Origin: a bacterium
Lineage (GTDB): Bacteria; Zhuqueibacterota; Zhuqueibacteria; Zhuqueibacterales; Zhuqueibacteraceae
Length of the DNA stretch: 64,000 nucleotides
Assembly: GCA_023150945.1 (NCBI GenBank)
Contig: JAKLJX010000003.1
Location: 36,505-100,504 of the forward strand
Direction: 5' to 3'
Shown piece after piece: positions 8,332 through 20,189 of the stretch. Position numbers and translations under genes: made by a program. The notes beneath the pieces were generated by a model that saw only the letters and a program-made list of their open reading frames with translations, was not told the DNA's origin and ran no database searches. Each line of letters begins with the position of its first letter. The stretch's first letter is position 1.

Positions 8332-11304
8332 TCAGGATCGCCGATACACCACCTTCTTGCCAAAGCGCGCGTGAATGAGCTGCATCACGGCCGCGGTGAG
8401 CGGCTCTACGGCCGAGCTGGGGCAGCGGGCATTACGCAGCACCCGCTTGAGCTGGCGCCGCATTTCGCGCTGGAGATCTTCTTTGATGTTCCAATCGATG
8501 ATTCCCAGCGCGGGCGTGACGGCAGCGAGCATTTCATTCGCCATGGCGCGATGTTGTTCCCGCCGTTGCGTGGCCTCGGCGGTATCGGCGGCGAGGGCCT
8601 TCTGCAGGATCCCAAACACCGCAAAAGCATCTTCAGAGAGATGCAGCGCAGCGGCAGTCGCCGCCGGGCCGGCGCGCAAAATCGTGATCTGCTCCCATAA
8701 CCGGCGTTGCGTCGCGTCGTCATCGCTGCGGCCTTGCAGCCGCTCGCGCAGAATCTCCTCGGTGCGTTGCAGCAGCGCTTCAAAAAATGCGGGATCACGG
8801 GCGCGGCGCAGATTGGTTTCATGCAGCAGCGCGTGTTGCAGCCGGGCCAGCTTTGCCAGCGGCGAGATCAGGCGTTCCACCTCCATCTCGAAGCTCTTGT
8901 CATAAACCGAAACATACTCCTTGAGGCTGAGCTGCGGCACTTCTTCGACGTGGCGCGCCATCAAGTCCCGGACTTTGGGGCTCGGCTGCGCCCTCGCCAG
9001 GGAATCATCAAAGTAGAAACTTGCCGCTTCCTGCCGGATCGAATCAAACCAGCGCGCTTCGCCCAGCAGCTTGCGGGCTTGCGCGTGCGGCAGCAAGGCA
9101 TCGAGCAGGCGGACGAAGGCGAGGAAGGTTTTGCTGAAGGTTTGGCGCGCTTCCGCCGGCGTCAGCGCGAGCAGCCACTGCTCGGTGCTCAGGCGGGAGA
9201 GATGGGTTTCGAAACAAGCGAGCACCGCGAGGTGGCACCGCTGCAACTCTTCGAAACGGGCTTCGGCAAAGCGCGGCGCGAGCACATGCTGCACCTCTTG
9301 CGGATCGAATTCCGCCAGCGCTTCCTCGAGGTTCGCGGTGACGCCCCAGTAATCCACCAGCAGGCCGTTCATCTTGAATGGCGCACCCATGCCGGCAGTG
9401 AGGCCGGCGAAGTGCAGCAAGCGCGCGCCGGTGGCAGGTTGATCGAGATAAATCGCCTGCAGTTCCGGTGGCGGTGTTGCCAATCCGGCAGCGGAAGAAG
9501 TGATCAGCAGCAGCGGGCCGGATTCGGTGTGCAGCCGGTGCAGGGCATGACTGTGATCGGGAATATTGAGATAAAGGTCGCGCCAGGAACTGTCTGTTGC
9601 CGGCGGTTGCGCAAAGCGTACTGCCACCGGCGCAAGGTTGTGCGCAGCCAGCGCCTGATAGTAGAGCGCCGTGGCTTGATCACTGCAAGTCAACAGCATG
9701 GCTTTGAAGCCATTGGCGGCAACGTTGTGCTGGAAATGCTCAACAAGGTTCGCGGCGATGGCGCTGATGCGATCGAATTGCAGCGCCACCTGCACCTCGC
9801 GCACGGGGTGCCCGGTTGCGGCCGGCGCGGGAGTGGTCGAAGTGGTTTGCTGGGGTTGCCGTTCCGGCAGCGGGCTTTCACAATAGACCGGCACCAACAG
9901 GCCGTCCTGCCGGGCTTGGCGGTAGGTGTAGAGGTGCAGATAATCGCGCATGCCCACAGGGAACTGTTGCCGGTTGCGTGGCGCGGGCGTGGCCGTCAAT
10001 CCCACGAGACAGGCCTGCGGCAAAGCGCGCCGGAAGCGGCCGGACCATTCCGACGCTTCGCCGTGATCATGGCAATCGATGAGTGCGATGAGGGCGCGGG
10101 CGGGCGGTTGCGCCGTTGCTTCCGGCTGGCCGACGCGAGTCTCCGTATGCTCCGCAAAACAGTCGGTGTTGGCCAGAACCGTTGCGCCGGGATGCTGACG
10201 CAGGAGTCGCGCCAGGAGATCGCTTTGATCGGCGTGCAGTGGCGCCGGCAAGCCGTGATGCTCACACGCCTCGACGAGCTGGCGCCGGCTTTTTTCGCAA
10301 TCGGTGATGAGCAACAGCGTGGTCTGGTGAAAGGTGGCGATTCGCCGCAATTTCACCACCAGCGCGCTCAGGGTTTTGATTTTGCCGGTTCCCAACGGAT
10401 GCCAAATGATGCCGCCGTTATCCGGCCAGGCCGGCGCGCCTGCGCTGCGCAGCAAGTGGCGCACGGCCAGTTGCACCGCCTGCCATTGATGCGGCCGCGC
10501 CAGGCGGGCATGTTCCACAACTGGAAACGGCGCGAAGAAGACAAAGCCTCGCACCAGATCAAGGAGATTGCCGGGCGCCAGCAGACCGGCCACCAGCGCG
10601 TCAGCGGGCGTGGGAAAATCGTTTGGTCGCGAAGGCAGGGAAGCGAGCAACCGCCGCAGCTCTTCGAAGCTGAGGGGAAAGGGATCCGGCCACGCGCGGA
10701 AGGCCTCCGGCGGAGAACCGGGCGCGGCATAGTACGCCGCGTCTTTTTGGACAATCAACAGCACTTGCACGCATTGGAACAGCCGGGGAACTCCGGCAGG
10801 ATGCTGCAATTCCTGCAAGCGCGCCAGACCTTGCCCCAAGCCCGCCGGACCCGGGGCCGCAATCTCCGCGACCACCAATGGAATGCCATTGACAAAAATG
10901 ACCAGATCGAGCTTCTGTTGCCCGGTGAAGCTTTTCGCGGTGAGTTGCTCGACGAGCAGGAATTCGTTGTTCTCAGGATGCTCAAAATCGAAGTAGTGCC
11001 CGCCCGCAGCCGGATGGTCCGGGCGGGGAGAGGGAGCGGCGTGGATCAGCTTGCGGTGCAGTTGCTGGCGAATCGCAGCAGGAGGAGCAGCGGAGGCGGG
11101 CGACAGCTCAGCCAGGGCCTGCGGGAGCGGGGGGGCGCCGGGCCGTGCCTGCAGCCGCGCGAGCAGAAGGGTTTCGCTGGCGTTGCTGCGCTCCTGCTGG
11201 AAGCTCGCACTGGCACCGTGGGCATAGCGATAACCGAAACCGTGCACGAGTAGTTCCGTCACGCTCCGCACAATTTCGACGTAATCCGGGGTTTTTTGGC
11301 TCAT
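8332..11304 (-). CDS. HsdR-like type I restriction subunit with degenerate catalytic motifs
   Basis: This intact 990-codon frame has the order of a type I restriction R subunit: nuclease domain (about residues 110-150), SF2 helicase (about 290-660) and a long helical C-terminus. FVNGIPLVVAE, GLTATP and GLLVDYWG identify the family. The key residues are altered. D133-E147-x-Lys becomes D133-E147-x-Ala149. Walker A is LGTGKIKT, with Ile after Lys308. The DEAH box is DCHD (410-413). Motif VI RxNR reads LTAG. No hsdM or hsdS gene is in the window. The start at 11304 (MSQKTPDYVEIV) is an ATG; a longer frame would begin at TTG 11349. This is probably a catalytically dead paralogue with a binding or regulatory role, or an old relic. 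Confidence 0.85.
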   Translation of the reverse strand: MSQKTPDYVEIVRSVTELLVHGFGYRYAHGASASFQQERSNASETLLLARLQARPGAPPLPQALAELSPASAAPPAAIRQQLHRKLIHAAPSPRPDHPAAGGHYFDFEHPENNEFLLVEQLTAKSFTGQQKLDLVIFVNGIPLVVAEIAAPGPAGLGQGLARLQELQHPAGVPRLFQCVQVLLIVQKDAAYYAAPGSPPEAFRAWPDPFPLSFEELRRLLASLPSRPNDFPTPADALVAGLLAPGNLLDLVRGFVFFAPFPVVEHARLARPHQWQAVQLAVRHLLRSAGAPAWPDNGGIIWHPLGTGKIKTLSALVVKLRRIATFHQTTLLLITDCEKSRRQLVEACEHHGLPAPLHADQSDLLARLLRQHPGATVLANTDCFAEHTETRVGQPEATAQPPARALIALIDCHDHGEASEWSGRFRRALPQACLVGLTATPAPRNRQQFPVGMRDYLHLYTYRQARQDGLLVPVYCESPLPERQPQQTTSTTPAPAATGHPVREVQVALQFDRISAIAANLVEHFQHNVAANGFKAMLLTCSDQATALYYQALAAHNLAPVAVRFAQPPATDSSWRDLYLNIPDHSHALHRLHTESGPLLLITSSAAGLATPPPELQAIYLDQPATGARLLHFAGLTAGMGAPFKMNGLLVDYWGVTANLEEALAEFDPQEVQHVLAPRFAEARFEELQRCHLAVLACFETHLSRLSTEQWLLALTPAEARQTFSKTFLAFVRLLDALLPHAQARKLLGEARWFDSIRQEAASFYFDDSLARAQPSPKVRDLMARHVEEVPQLSLKEYVSVYDKSFEMEVERLISPLAKLARLQHALLHETNLRRARDPAFFEALLQRTEEILRERLQGRSDDDATQRRLWEQITILRAGPAATAAALHLSEDAFAVFGILQKALAADTAEATQRREQHRAMANEMLAAVTPALGIIDWNIKEDLQREMRRQLKRVLRNARCPSSAVEPLTAAVMQLIHARFGKKVVYRRS

Positions 11305-11391
11305 GGCCGCTGTAATCGGAATGGACGAGGCCGGGAGCTGCTGTGGCAAACGGCGAAGAGTTCGCGCCTGTGCCGGTTACGGCTGGCCGGT

Positions 11392-12276
11392 CTACAGCCC
11401 CAAATCCACGACGACGGGCTTGTCACCGGAGTAATCGTAGAATCCCCGGCCGGTTTTTTTGCCGTGCAAACCGGCGAGCACCATCTTGCGCAGCAGGGGC
11501 GGCGGCGCGTATTTCGCGTCGTGAAATTCTTCGAACATGATGTTGGCAATGGCGAGGGTGGTGTCCAGGCCGACGAAATCGAGCAGCGTCAACGGCCCCA
11601 TGGGGTAGCCGCAGCCGAGCATCATGCCCTTGTCGATGTCCTCCACCGAGGCCACGCCGTTTTCCACCGCGCGGATGGCGTCCAGCAGGTAAGGCACCAG
11701 AAGAAAATTGACGACAAAGCCGGAATTGTCTTTGCAGGCGATGGGTTCCTTGCCGAGCGTTTTGGCAAAGGCAAAAGCGGTTTGGAAGGTTTGGGCGCTG
11801 GTCGCGATCGTGCGCACCACTTCCACCAGTTTCATCAGCGGCACGGGATTGAAGAAATGCAGGCCGACGAAGCGGTCCGGCCGTTGGGTGGCGGCCGCCA
11901 TTTCGGTGATCGTCAACGAGGAGGTGTTGCTGGCAAAAATGGCGTGCGCCGCGCAGCCGCGGTCCAGATCGGTGAAGATTTCCTTCTTGAGCGCGAGGTT
12001 TTCACTCACCGCTTCGATGACGAGATCGGCGCTGTACAGATCCGCCAGCTTGGTGGTGCCGGTGAGATTGCCCAGCACGGTTTGTTTCTGCGCTTCGGTG
12101 AGTTTGCCTTTGGCAACGCTCTTGGCCAGGAAATCCTGAATCCGCGCCAGGCCTTTTTGCAGCAGTTGCTCATTCATTTCGCGCACGATGGTCCGGTAGC
12201 CGGCTTGCGCGCTGATCTGCGCGATGCCCGAGCCCATCAGGCCGCAGCCGACGACGCCGACGGTTTTCACGTTCAT
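11392..12276 (-). CDS. 3-hydroxybutyryl-CoA / 3-hydroxyacyl-CoA dehydrogenase
   Basis: This 294-aa protein has an N-terminal NAD-binding Rossmann fold (VGVVGCGLMGSGIAQ, residues 5-19) and the C-terminal helical domain with GFVVNFLLVPYLLDA, HFFNPVPLMKLVE and GCGYPMGPLTLLD. His in the HFFNPVP segment and the downstream Glu match the catalytic dyad of the family. It oxidises (S)-3-hydroxyacyl-CoA with NAD, in fatty-acid oxidation or butanoate metabolism. The usual family length is about 280-295. It follows rpsT on the minus strand but is separated from it by a terminator, so it is probably transcribed separately. Confidence 0.92.
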   Translation of the reverse strand: MNVKTVGVVGCGLMGSGIAQISAQAGYRTIVREMNEQLLQKGLARIQDFLAKSVAKGKLTEAQKQTVLGNLTGTTKLADLYSADLVIEAVSENLALKKEIFTDLDRGCAAHAIFASNTSSLTITEMAAATQRPDRFVGLHFFNPVPLMKLVEVVRTIATSAQTFQTAFAFAKTLGKEPIACKDNSGFVVNFLLVPYLLDAIRAVENGVASVEDIDKGMMLGCGYPMGPLTLLDFVGLDTTLAIANIMFEEFHDAKYAPPPLLRKMVLAGLHGKKTGRGFYDYSGDKPVVVDLGL

Positions 12277-12354
12277 TTTTCCTCCTCCAGCAACGGGTCT
12301 TGATGCGATTTCATCTGCCGGGATCGCGGTGGATCCCGCCGGAATTCAACCAAA

Positions 12355-12391
12355 CAAAAAATGCCAGGCGCTGCGTCACGTCCGGCATTTC
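12355..12391 (-). terminator. Intrinsic terminator after rpsT
   Basis: Read on the minus strand, a stem GAAATGCCGGACG / CGCCTGGCATTTC-type with perfect AAATGCC/GGCATTT ends runs straight into TTTTTTG. It lies 25 nt after the rpsT stop. Confidence 0.8.
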
Positions 12392-12416
12392 TCAGCATCG
12401 GCTGCGAGGGAAAACG

Positions 12417-12683
12417 TCAAGAAGCTTTGGCGGCGAGGCGGTTACGGTGCAGCGCCAGGCGTGACTTTTGATTGGCGGCCTTGTTGGGGTGAATGATGCG
12501 CCGGCGCGCCATTTTGTCCAACAGAGACGAAGCCTCTTGGTACAGCGTCTCCGCGGCGGCCTGGTCAGTGGTTGCCAAGACCTTCTTGGTCATGGTTCTC
12601 AACTCGGAGCGATAGCTGCGATTGCGCGCCTGCCGGCTCTTGTCTTGGCGAATGCTTTTTATGGAAGCAGAATGGTGGGCCAT
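12417..12683 (-). CDS. rpsT: 30S ribosomal protein S20
   Basis: This 88-aa, highly basic, helical protein begins MAHHSASIKSIRQDKSRQ and has KRRIIHPNKAANQKSRL near the end, the classical S20 (bS20) pattern of N-terminal 16S-rRNA-binding helix and a HPNKAA-type C-terminal helix. It is monocistronic by appearance: it has its own sigma-70-type promoter (12735-12763) and its own terminator (12355-12391). Confidence 0.95.
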   Translation of the reverse strand: MAHHSASIKSIRQDKSRQARNRSYRSELRTMTKKVLATTDQAAAETLYQEASSLLDKMARRRIIHPNKAANQKSRLALHRNRLAAKAS

Positions 12684-12734
12684 AGATTTCCTAATTGCTT
12701 AAATTTGTTCATGATAGTTTCAAAAACGAGCGCC

Positions 12735-12763
12735 AATATAAAAAACAAGCCCCCGAATGTCAA
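12735..12763 (-). promoter_or_regulatory. rpsT promoter (TTGACA-N17-TATATT)
   Basis: On the minus strand TTGACA (12763-12758) and TATATT (12740-12735) are 17 nt apart, followed by GGCGC. Transcription should begin near 12728, about 45 nt before the rpsT ATG. This is nearly the bacterial housekeeping consensus. Confidence 0.8.
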
Positions 12764-12881
12764 CAGGAATTTTGGTGCGCCGGTATTGCCTCAGCTATTG
12801 GTGGAAAACGTCGCGCAAACATCTACTCTGCAGGCAGGTTGCCTGCGTCACTCCACAAGTCACTGCGGCATGACACGCCGG

Positions 12882-14339
12882 TCAGTTATCCGAATCCAGA
12901 ATGACGCCACCCAGAGCAGCTTCCGGCCGGCGTTGATCGCGCAGGTGCACTACTTCGGCAAGCTCGCGCTGCACGCGCGGGAAGGCATAGAGCATTTCGC
13001 CCTCCGGCGAGACCAGCGTCTCTCCGGGCAAGTCGAGCACGATTTCACGCAAGGCTGCGGCGACGACAGTCTCAGGCAGCTTTTCTTCTCGGGCGTGGTC
13101 GTTCACCGCCTGCTGAATGGCCGTGGCCGTTTGCGCTTTGCCCTGCTGTTGGAAGATGGCTTTGAACAGGCGCTTGCGAATATTGTGGTGATGCCGCCGG
13201 TGCTGGGCACGTTGCAGCTTGAACCAGCGCGCCAGCGGAATGGCAAAAAACAGCAGGGAGAAAATCAGCGGCAGCCAGCCCAACAGGACATAGGCGGAGG
13301 TGGCGTGCGCCGCGATCCAACTGCCAAAGCCCGGCAGAATCTCCTCCGGCAGCCGGGCCTGCAGCAGGCTGGGCACCAGCGTGGTGATCATGTAGACTGA
13401 GAAGGCGAGATTGAAGCCGTTCATGAAAACGATGGCGAGATTGCGGCCGGCGCTGTTGCCGGCCAACTGGTATTCCGGCTCGTATTCGTCCCAATAGTAG
13501 ACGATCTGGCCCTCCTCAGTTTGGCCCACGCCGCGCAAAATGTCGTCGAACTCGCCGTACAGCACGCCGTTTTCACTCACTTTCACTTCGCCCTGGAAAC
13601 GCACCAGACAGTCGGTGAGAAAGGTCTCGGCCTGCTCGAAGTTCCAGCCGGCGAGCGCGCTCAGTTCGGTGGCCACGACGATGCCCTTTTGCTGGCGCAG
13701 GTAAGCCGCGACTTCTTTTTGATTCTGCAGCGGGTCGATCGTCACGCGCGCGGGTCCGAACACGAAGTCATACACCGAAGCAATGAAACTCTTTTTGTTC
13801 TGATTGATCGGTGAGGGCTTGGGCGCGTACTGCCGGTAGCGATAGCCGCGGCGGTCGGTGCGATACAACACCGTGCCGGTGTGCGTGCGCCAGCGGAAAA
13901 TGGAGGCGAACAGGTCGCCCACGAAATCCAGTGAGAGGCCGCGGCCCTTGCCGTTTTTGCGGCTGCTCAAGGCGAGCACCAGCGCCACCAGGATGAGCAC
14001 GAAGATCACGAAGTAAACCACCAGCGTGACCGCGATCCACGCTTTGTAGATCACGGTGAAAACGCGCCACAATGCTGCACCGATCTCCGCGCGCCGTTCC
14101 GCCCAGGTTTTCTCGCCGCGGCGCAGCAGGATTTTGCCGAAGTCATAGATCAAATCGCCGTTCTCGGTGACCTGCAGCCGGCACACGTATTTTTGGATCA
14201 ATTGCTCCAGGGCGTTGCGCGCGTCGTCGATGAACAAACCGGTCGCGGCCGCCGCTTCGTTGAGGGTAAAGTGCCGCTCTCCCTTTTGCAGCCTTTTCTC
14301 CAGGATGACCCTGGGATCTTGCACGACTGCCGTTGCCAT
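12882..14339 (-). CDS. Membrane protein with three copies of a small winged-helix-like repeat
   Basis: This 485-aa protein has transmembrane segments at about residues 98-124, 300-325 and 345-370. Three soluble repeats are spread between and around them. Each has a short helical part and a beta-hairpin ending in a similar signature: CRLQVTENGDLIYDF (about 53-67), GEVKVSENGVLYGEF (about 250-264) and GETLVSPEGEMLYAF (about 439-453). The helices before the signature (FTLNEAAAATGLFIDDARNA) look like helix-turn-helix units. No known family is recognised. The ATG at 14339 (MATAVVQDP) is preferred over the upstream extension, which runs into an inverted repeat. It may sense something at the membrane; the function is unknown. 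Confidence 0.65.
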   Translation of the reverse strand: MATAVVQDPRVILEKRLQKGERHFTLNEAAAATGLFIDDARNALEQLIQKYVCRLQVTENGDLIYDFGKILLRRGEKTWAERRAEIGAALWRVFTVIYKAWIAVTLVVYFVIFVLILVALVLALSSRKNGKGRGLSLDFVGDLFASIFRWRTHTGTVLYRTDRRGYRYRQYAPKPSPINQNKKSFIASVYDFVFGPARVTIDPLQNQKEVAAYLRQQKGIVVATELSALAGWNFEQAETFLTDCLVRFQGEVKVSENGVLYGEFDDILRGVGQTEEGQIVYYWDEYEPEYQLAGNSAGRNLAIVFMNGFNLAFSVYMITTLVPSLLQARLPEEILPGFGSWIAAHATSAYVLLGWLPLIFSLLFFAIPLARWFKLQRAQHRRHHHNIRKRLFKAIFQQQGKAQTATAIQQAVNDHAREEKLPETVVAAALREIVLDLPGETLVSPEGEMLYAFPRVQRELAEVVHLRDQRRPEAALGGVILDSDN

Positions 14340-14409
14340 GAATTGCTGCTTTCTGTTTTCGGAATTCGAGATGATATTGCCCCAAGGCGGATGGATCGCA
14401 ACACAAAGG

Positions 14410-14477
14410 AAATCTCCAACAGATTGAAACAACCCAGCGGATATCCATTGAGTTGTTTCAATCCGTTGGAGAAATTT
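14410..14477. repeat. Nearly perfect 24-bp inverted repeat
   Basis: The arm CTCCAACAGATTGAAACAAC (14414-14433) is repeated in inverse as GTTGTTTCAATCCGTTGGAG (14452-14471), with a single mismatch, and the outer AAAT/ATTT bases also match. The loop is 18 nt. It sits 70 nt upstream of the triple-repeat membrane protein gene. It could be a transcript-level hairpin or a transposon-derived fragment. Confidence 0.7.
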
Positions 14478-14971
14478 CTTGCCTTGAAGGCAACGATTTC
14501 ACTTTGAAGAAACCAAAGAACTATCTTCACAGCGCAGATTCTTTGAACCGCGAAGCCGCGAAGAACGCCAAATAAAACAGGCTTGGCGTTGTTCGCATCG
14601 TGGGCTTCAAATTCGGTTGCAGCTCTTGCCGCGCGATGAATCTGCTTGCGCTGTCACTCGGGGAGACGCCGGCACGATTGAAACCGTCAGCAGTTGCAGC
14701 CGCGGCGCGCGACAGCCGGCGATGTGCTCCGAACCGGCCAAAATTAGAACTATTTCCTCCGCAAGCAAGAGGAATTCCCCAATCGTTCTTACGACGGGAT
14801 GCGGGCGAGACAACCAATTCACCCTGACGATGGCATGCTGCAGCCTGCGCCCAGGCCTGCGCGCTTGCCGTTGCCTGGAATGGTTTCTCGCAGCATGACC
14901 TTCCAGCGACATCCCTGATGTTGATGAGTGAAGGAGGAGACGCTGTTGGCGCGGCGGGCGGGAGAATTCGT

Positions 14972-15000
14972 TTGACTCTGGCTCAAAACTTCGCTATCAT
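14972..15000 (+). promoter_or_regulatory. hutH promoter, almost leaderless
   Basis: TTGACT (14972-14977) and TATCAT (14995-15000) are separated by exactly 17 nt. The -10 box ends 10 nt before the hutH ATG at 15011, so the transcript would begin within a few nucleotides of the start codon. Confidence 0.6.
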
Positions 15001-15010
15001 CCGCCACCTT

Positions 15011-17996
<2,986 letters not shown>

Positions 17997-18083
17997 AGCC
18001 GCGGCGGAAATCCCAGCCGCCGGACAACTCCCAATTCATAAAATTGTACGGAGATTTCTGCCGGCAATTCATCGGCGGGAAAA

Positions 18084-18407
18084 CTAGCGCAGCGCTGCCA
18101 ATGACCCCACCATCGCCGGCGTGAGCGCAAAAACCCGGATGGCGTCATCGGCCAGCACAAACGCCGGACAAATCATGCGGAGCATGCTTTTCACGTTGAG
18201 CAGCATGTTGCCCAGCATTTCCAGAGAGACGCCGCTGGTCGTGAGTTTGCCGATGTATTCCTCATCATCGATGTGCAGCACCTGCAGAAACGCCGGATCT
18301 TTTTCGTTGAAGAATGGCTTCATGGAGGGAAGGCTGGCGTCAAGCTGATCGCGCAGCCGGTTACTCACCTTGGTTCCCACCAAAATCAGATTGCCGTTGC
18401 TCGTCAT
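18084..18407 (-). CDS. Conserved hypothetical small protein
   Basis: This 107-aa protein starts at the ATG at 18407 with GAGGAAAAT just upstream, a good ribosome site. An upstream in-frame extension lacks such a site. The sequence has no signal peptide: MTSNGNLILVGTKVSNRL, then LQVLHIDDEEYIGKL, and a hydrophobic helix-rich C-terminal half (LEMLGNMLLNVKSMLRM...). It could be a small soluble or membrane-peripheral alpha/beta protein. It is the last gene after the radical SAM gene on the same strand, 207 nt apart. No family is recognised. Confidence 0.55.
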   Translation of the reverse strand: MTSNGNLILVGTKVSNRLRDQLDASLPSMKPFFNEKDPAFLQVLHIDDEEYIGKLTTSGVSLEMLGNMLLNVKSMLRMICPAFVLADDAIRVFALTPAMVGSLAALR

Positions 18408-18614
18408 ATTTTCCTCGTGGCATGGCCGCAAAGTCAGTTGAAACCAGAAGTGATGAATGCCGGATTGAACCTCTGCCTGGCGCCCCTCCGGCAGCAGGAG
18501 AGCGCAGAACGCTTTTTTTACTGTCACCTACGGCCCACCCGCACGGTCGCCGGCGCGCTTTCCTCCGGCGGTAACCGCCGGTGAACATTCCCTCTTCCCC
18601 ATGCGCCTGCGGCC

Positions 18615-20105
18615 TCACTGCACGCGCAGCTCGCAAATCTTGCGGAAATGATAGCCGTACACCGCCAGTGAGATGGCAAGCGGCAGCACCCGCGGCCGGC
18701 AGGCCAATGTCCACCAAAAGAGCTTCCAGTAGTGCACGCGTTCGCTGCCCAGCAGACCCAGGCGGTAGATCGAACGCAGCAGCGCCAGCAGTTGCTCGGA
18801 GAGGTGTTGGAAGTGCAGCGGCGCTTTGATTTTCGGCGGCTGGTATTCGCGCAGAAAGGTTTTGACGCGTTGGTAGTAGGCTTCCGGCGAGTAGATGTGA
18901 TCCAGCACGTAACGGTAGCCTTTGCGCAGCGTTTCCAGACTCATCGCCGGGATGATGTTGGTGGTGCCGTCGACGTTGTCGCCCGACATGCGCTCGAGCA
19001 AGCGGCCGGCCTGCTTGAGGCGCTGGTAGAGCGCGGTGCCAGGCGGGGCCTGCAGCAAGCCCACCATCGCGGTCACGATGCCGCTTTGCTGAATGAAATC
19101 GACCAGCCGCTGAAAGGTGGAAGGTGAGTCGCTGTCGAAACCGAGAATGAAACCGGCCTGCACCTGCAAGCCGGCGCGCTGGATGCGTTTCACGTCGCCG
19201 ATGAGATCACGGCGCAGATTCTGCTTTTTGCTGCATTCCGCCAGGCTTTGCTCCTCCGGTGTTTCGATGCCGATAAACACCGAATTGAAACCGGCAGCGG
19301 CCATCATCTCCAGCAATTGCGCGTCGTCGGCCAGGTTGATCGAAGCCTCGGTGAAAAAGGAAATGCCGCGTTTGCCCTGCCGCCAGGCGATGAGTGCCGG
19401 CAACAGCTCGGTTTTGAGGCTGCGCTTGTTGCCGATGAGATTGTCATCCACGAAGAAGACGTTGCGGCGCCAGCCCTGGGCATAGAGACTGTCCAACTCG
19501 GCGATGATTTGCGCCGCGCTTTTGGTGCGCGGCCGGTGGCCGAGCAGCGTGGTGACATTGCAAAAATCACAGTTGTAGGGGCAGCCGCGCGAGTATTGGA
19601 TACTCATCGAAGCATAGCCGTCAAGCTCCGCGAGGTGCCAAAGCGGCACCGGCGTGGTCAGCATGTCGGCAAATTCGGAGGTGGAGTAGAGGCGCTGGGC
19701 GCGGCCGTGCGCCAGGTCTTGCAGGAAGGGAGGCAGGGTCAGCTCGGCTTCATTCAACACGAAATGATCGACGTTGTTGAAATCGGCGTGCTCGGCGGTG
19801 AACAGCGGCCCGCCGGCGACGACTTTCACGCCGGCCGCCTGGCAGCGGCTGATCACCTGTTGTGCGGAGGGCCGCTGCACCGTCATCGCGCTCACGAAGG
19901 CATAGTCGGCCCAGGCCAGGTCTTCCGGCGCGAGCTGCCTGACATTGAGATCGATCAGGCGTTTGTTCCACGCCGTCGGCAACATGGCGGCGACGGTGAG
20001 CAAACCCAGGGGCGGCAGCGAGGCGCGTTTGCGGATGAAGCGCAGCGCATGCCGGAAACTCCAAAACGTGTCGGGGAACTCCGGGTAAATCAAGAGGACG
20101 TTCAT
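18615..20105 (-). CDS. B12-binding radical SAM protein (DUF4070-type)
   Basis: This 496-aa enzyme has an N-terminal cobalamin-binding-like domain (YPEFPDTFWSFRHAL, SLPPLGLLTVAAML, VVAGGPLFT), a radical SAM core with CPYNCDFC at about residues 174-181 binding the [4Fe-4S] cluster, and a C-terminal DUF4070-like region ending in hydrophobic helices. The group includes class B methylases such as HpnP (hopanoid C-2 methylation), but the substrate cannot be inferred here because no hopanoid gene is in the window. It follows the RRM gene by 84 nt on the same strand. Confidence 0.85.
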   Translation of the reverse strand: MNVLLIYPEFPDTFWSFRHALRFIRKRASLPPLGLLTVAAMLPTAWNKRLIDLNVRQLAPEDLAWADYAFVSAMTVQRPSAQQVISRCQAAGVKVVAGGPLFTAEHADFNNVDHFVLNEAELTLPPFLQDLAHGRAQRLYSTSEFADMLTTPVPLWHLAELDGYASMSIQYSRGCPYNCDFCNVTTLLGHRPRTKSAAQIIAELDSLYAQGWRRNVFFVDDNLIGNKRSLKTELLPALIAWRQGKRGISFFTEASINLADDAQLLEMMAAAGFNSVFIGIETPEEQSLAECSKKQNLRRDLIGDVKRIQRAGLQVQAGFILGFDSDSPSTFQRLVDFIQQSGIVTAMVGLLQAPPGTALYQRLKQAGRLLERMSGDNVDGTTNIIPAMSLETLRKGYRYVLDHIYSPEAYYQRVKTFLREYQPPKIKAPLHFQHLSEQLLALLRSIYRLGLLGSERVHYWKLFWWTLACRPRVLPLAISLAVYGYHFRKICELRVQ

Positions 20106-20189
20106 CTTTCAGTTCCTTTGCTTTACACCAGGAATGCCGGTTGCCGGCAGGCGGCAGCGCGGCATTCCCAAATTCCCATCGAACGAGGC

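Larger units (their letters stand above)
14340..15010. other. Intergenic stretch between divergent genes, rich in short dyads
   Basis: There is no gene. The stretch holds the hairpin at 14410-14477, a TTGCCTTGAAGGCAA dyad just after it, a stretch CCGCGAAGCCGCGAAGAACGCC near 14550 that resembles short CGCGAAG-type dispersed repeats, and an AACGCCAA/TTGGCGTT dyad around 14563-14590. The hutH promoter is at its right end (14972-15000). Confidence 0.5.

Noticed and set aside
8707..11253. Open frame of 848 codons on the plus strand opposite the HsdR-like gene
   Set aside because: It is a compositional shadow in a GC-rich gene. The encoded protein is rich in Arg, Gln and His and shows no domain, while the minus strand shows a clear HsdR domain order.
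8332..11304. Active type I restriction-modification system
   Set aside because: No hsdM or hsdS is present and the nuclease and ATPase motifs are altered.
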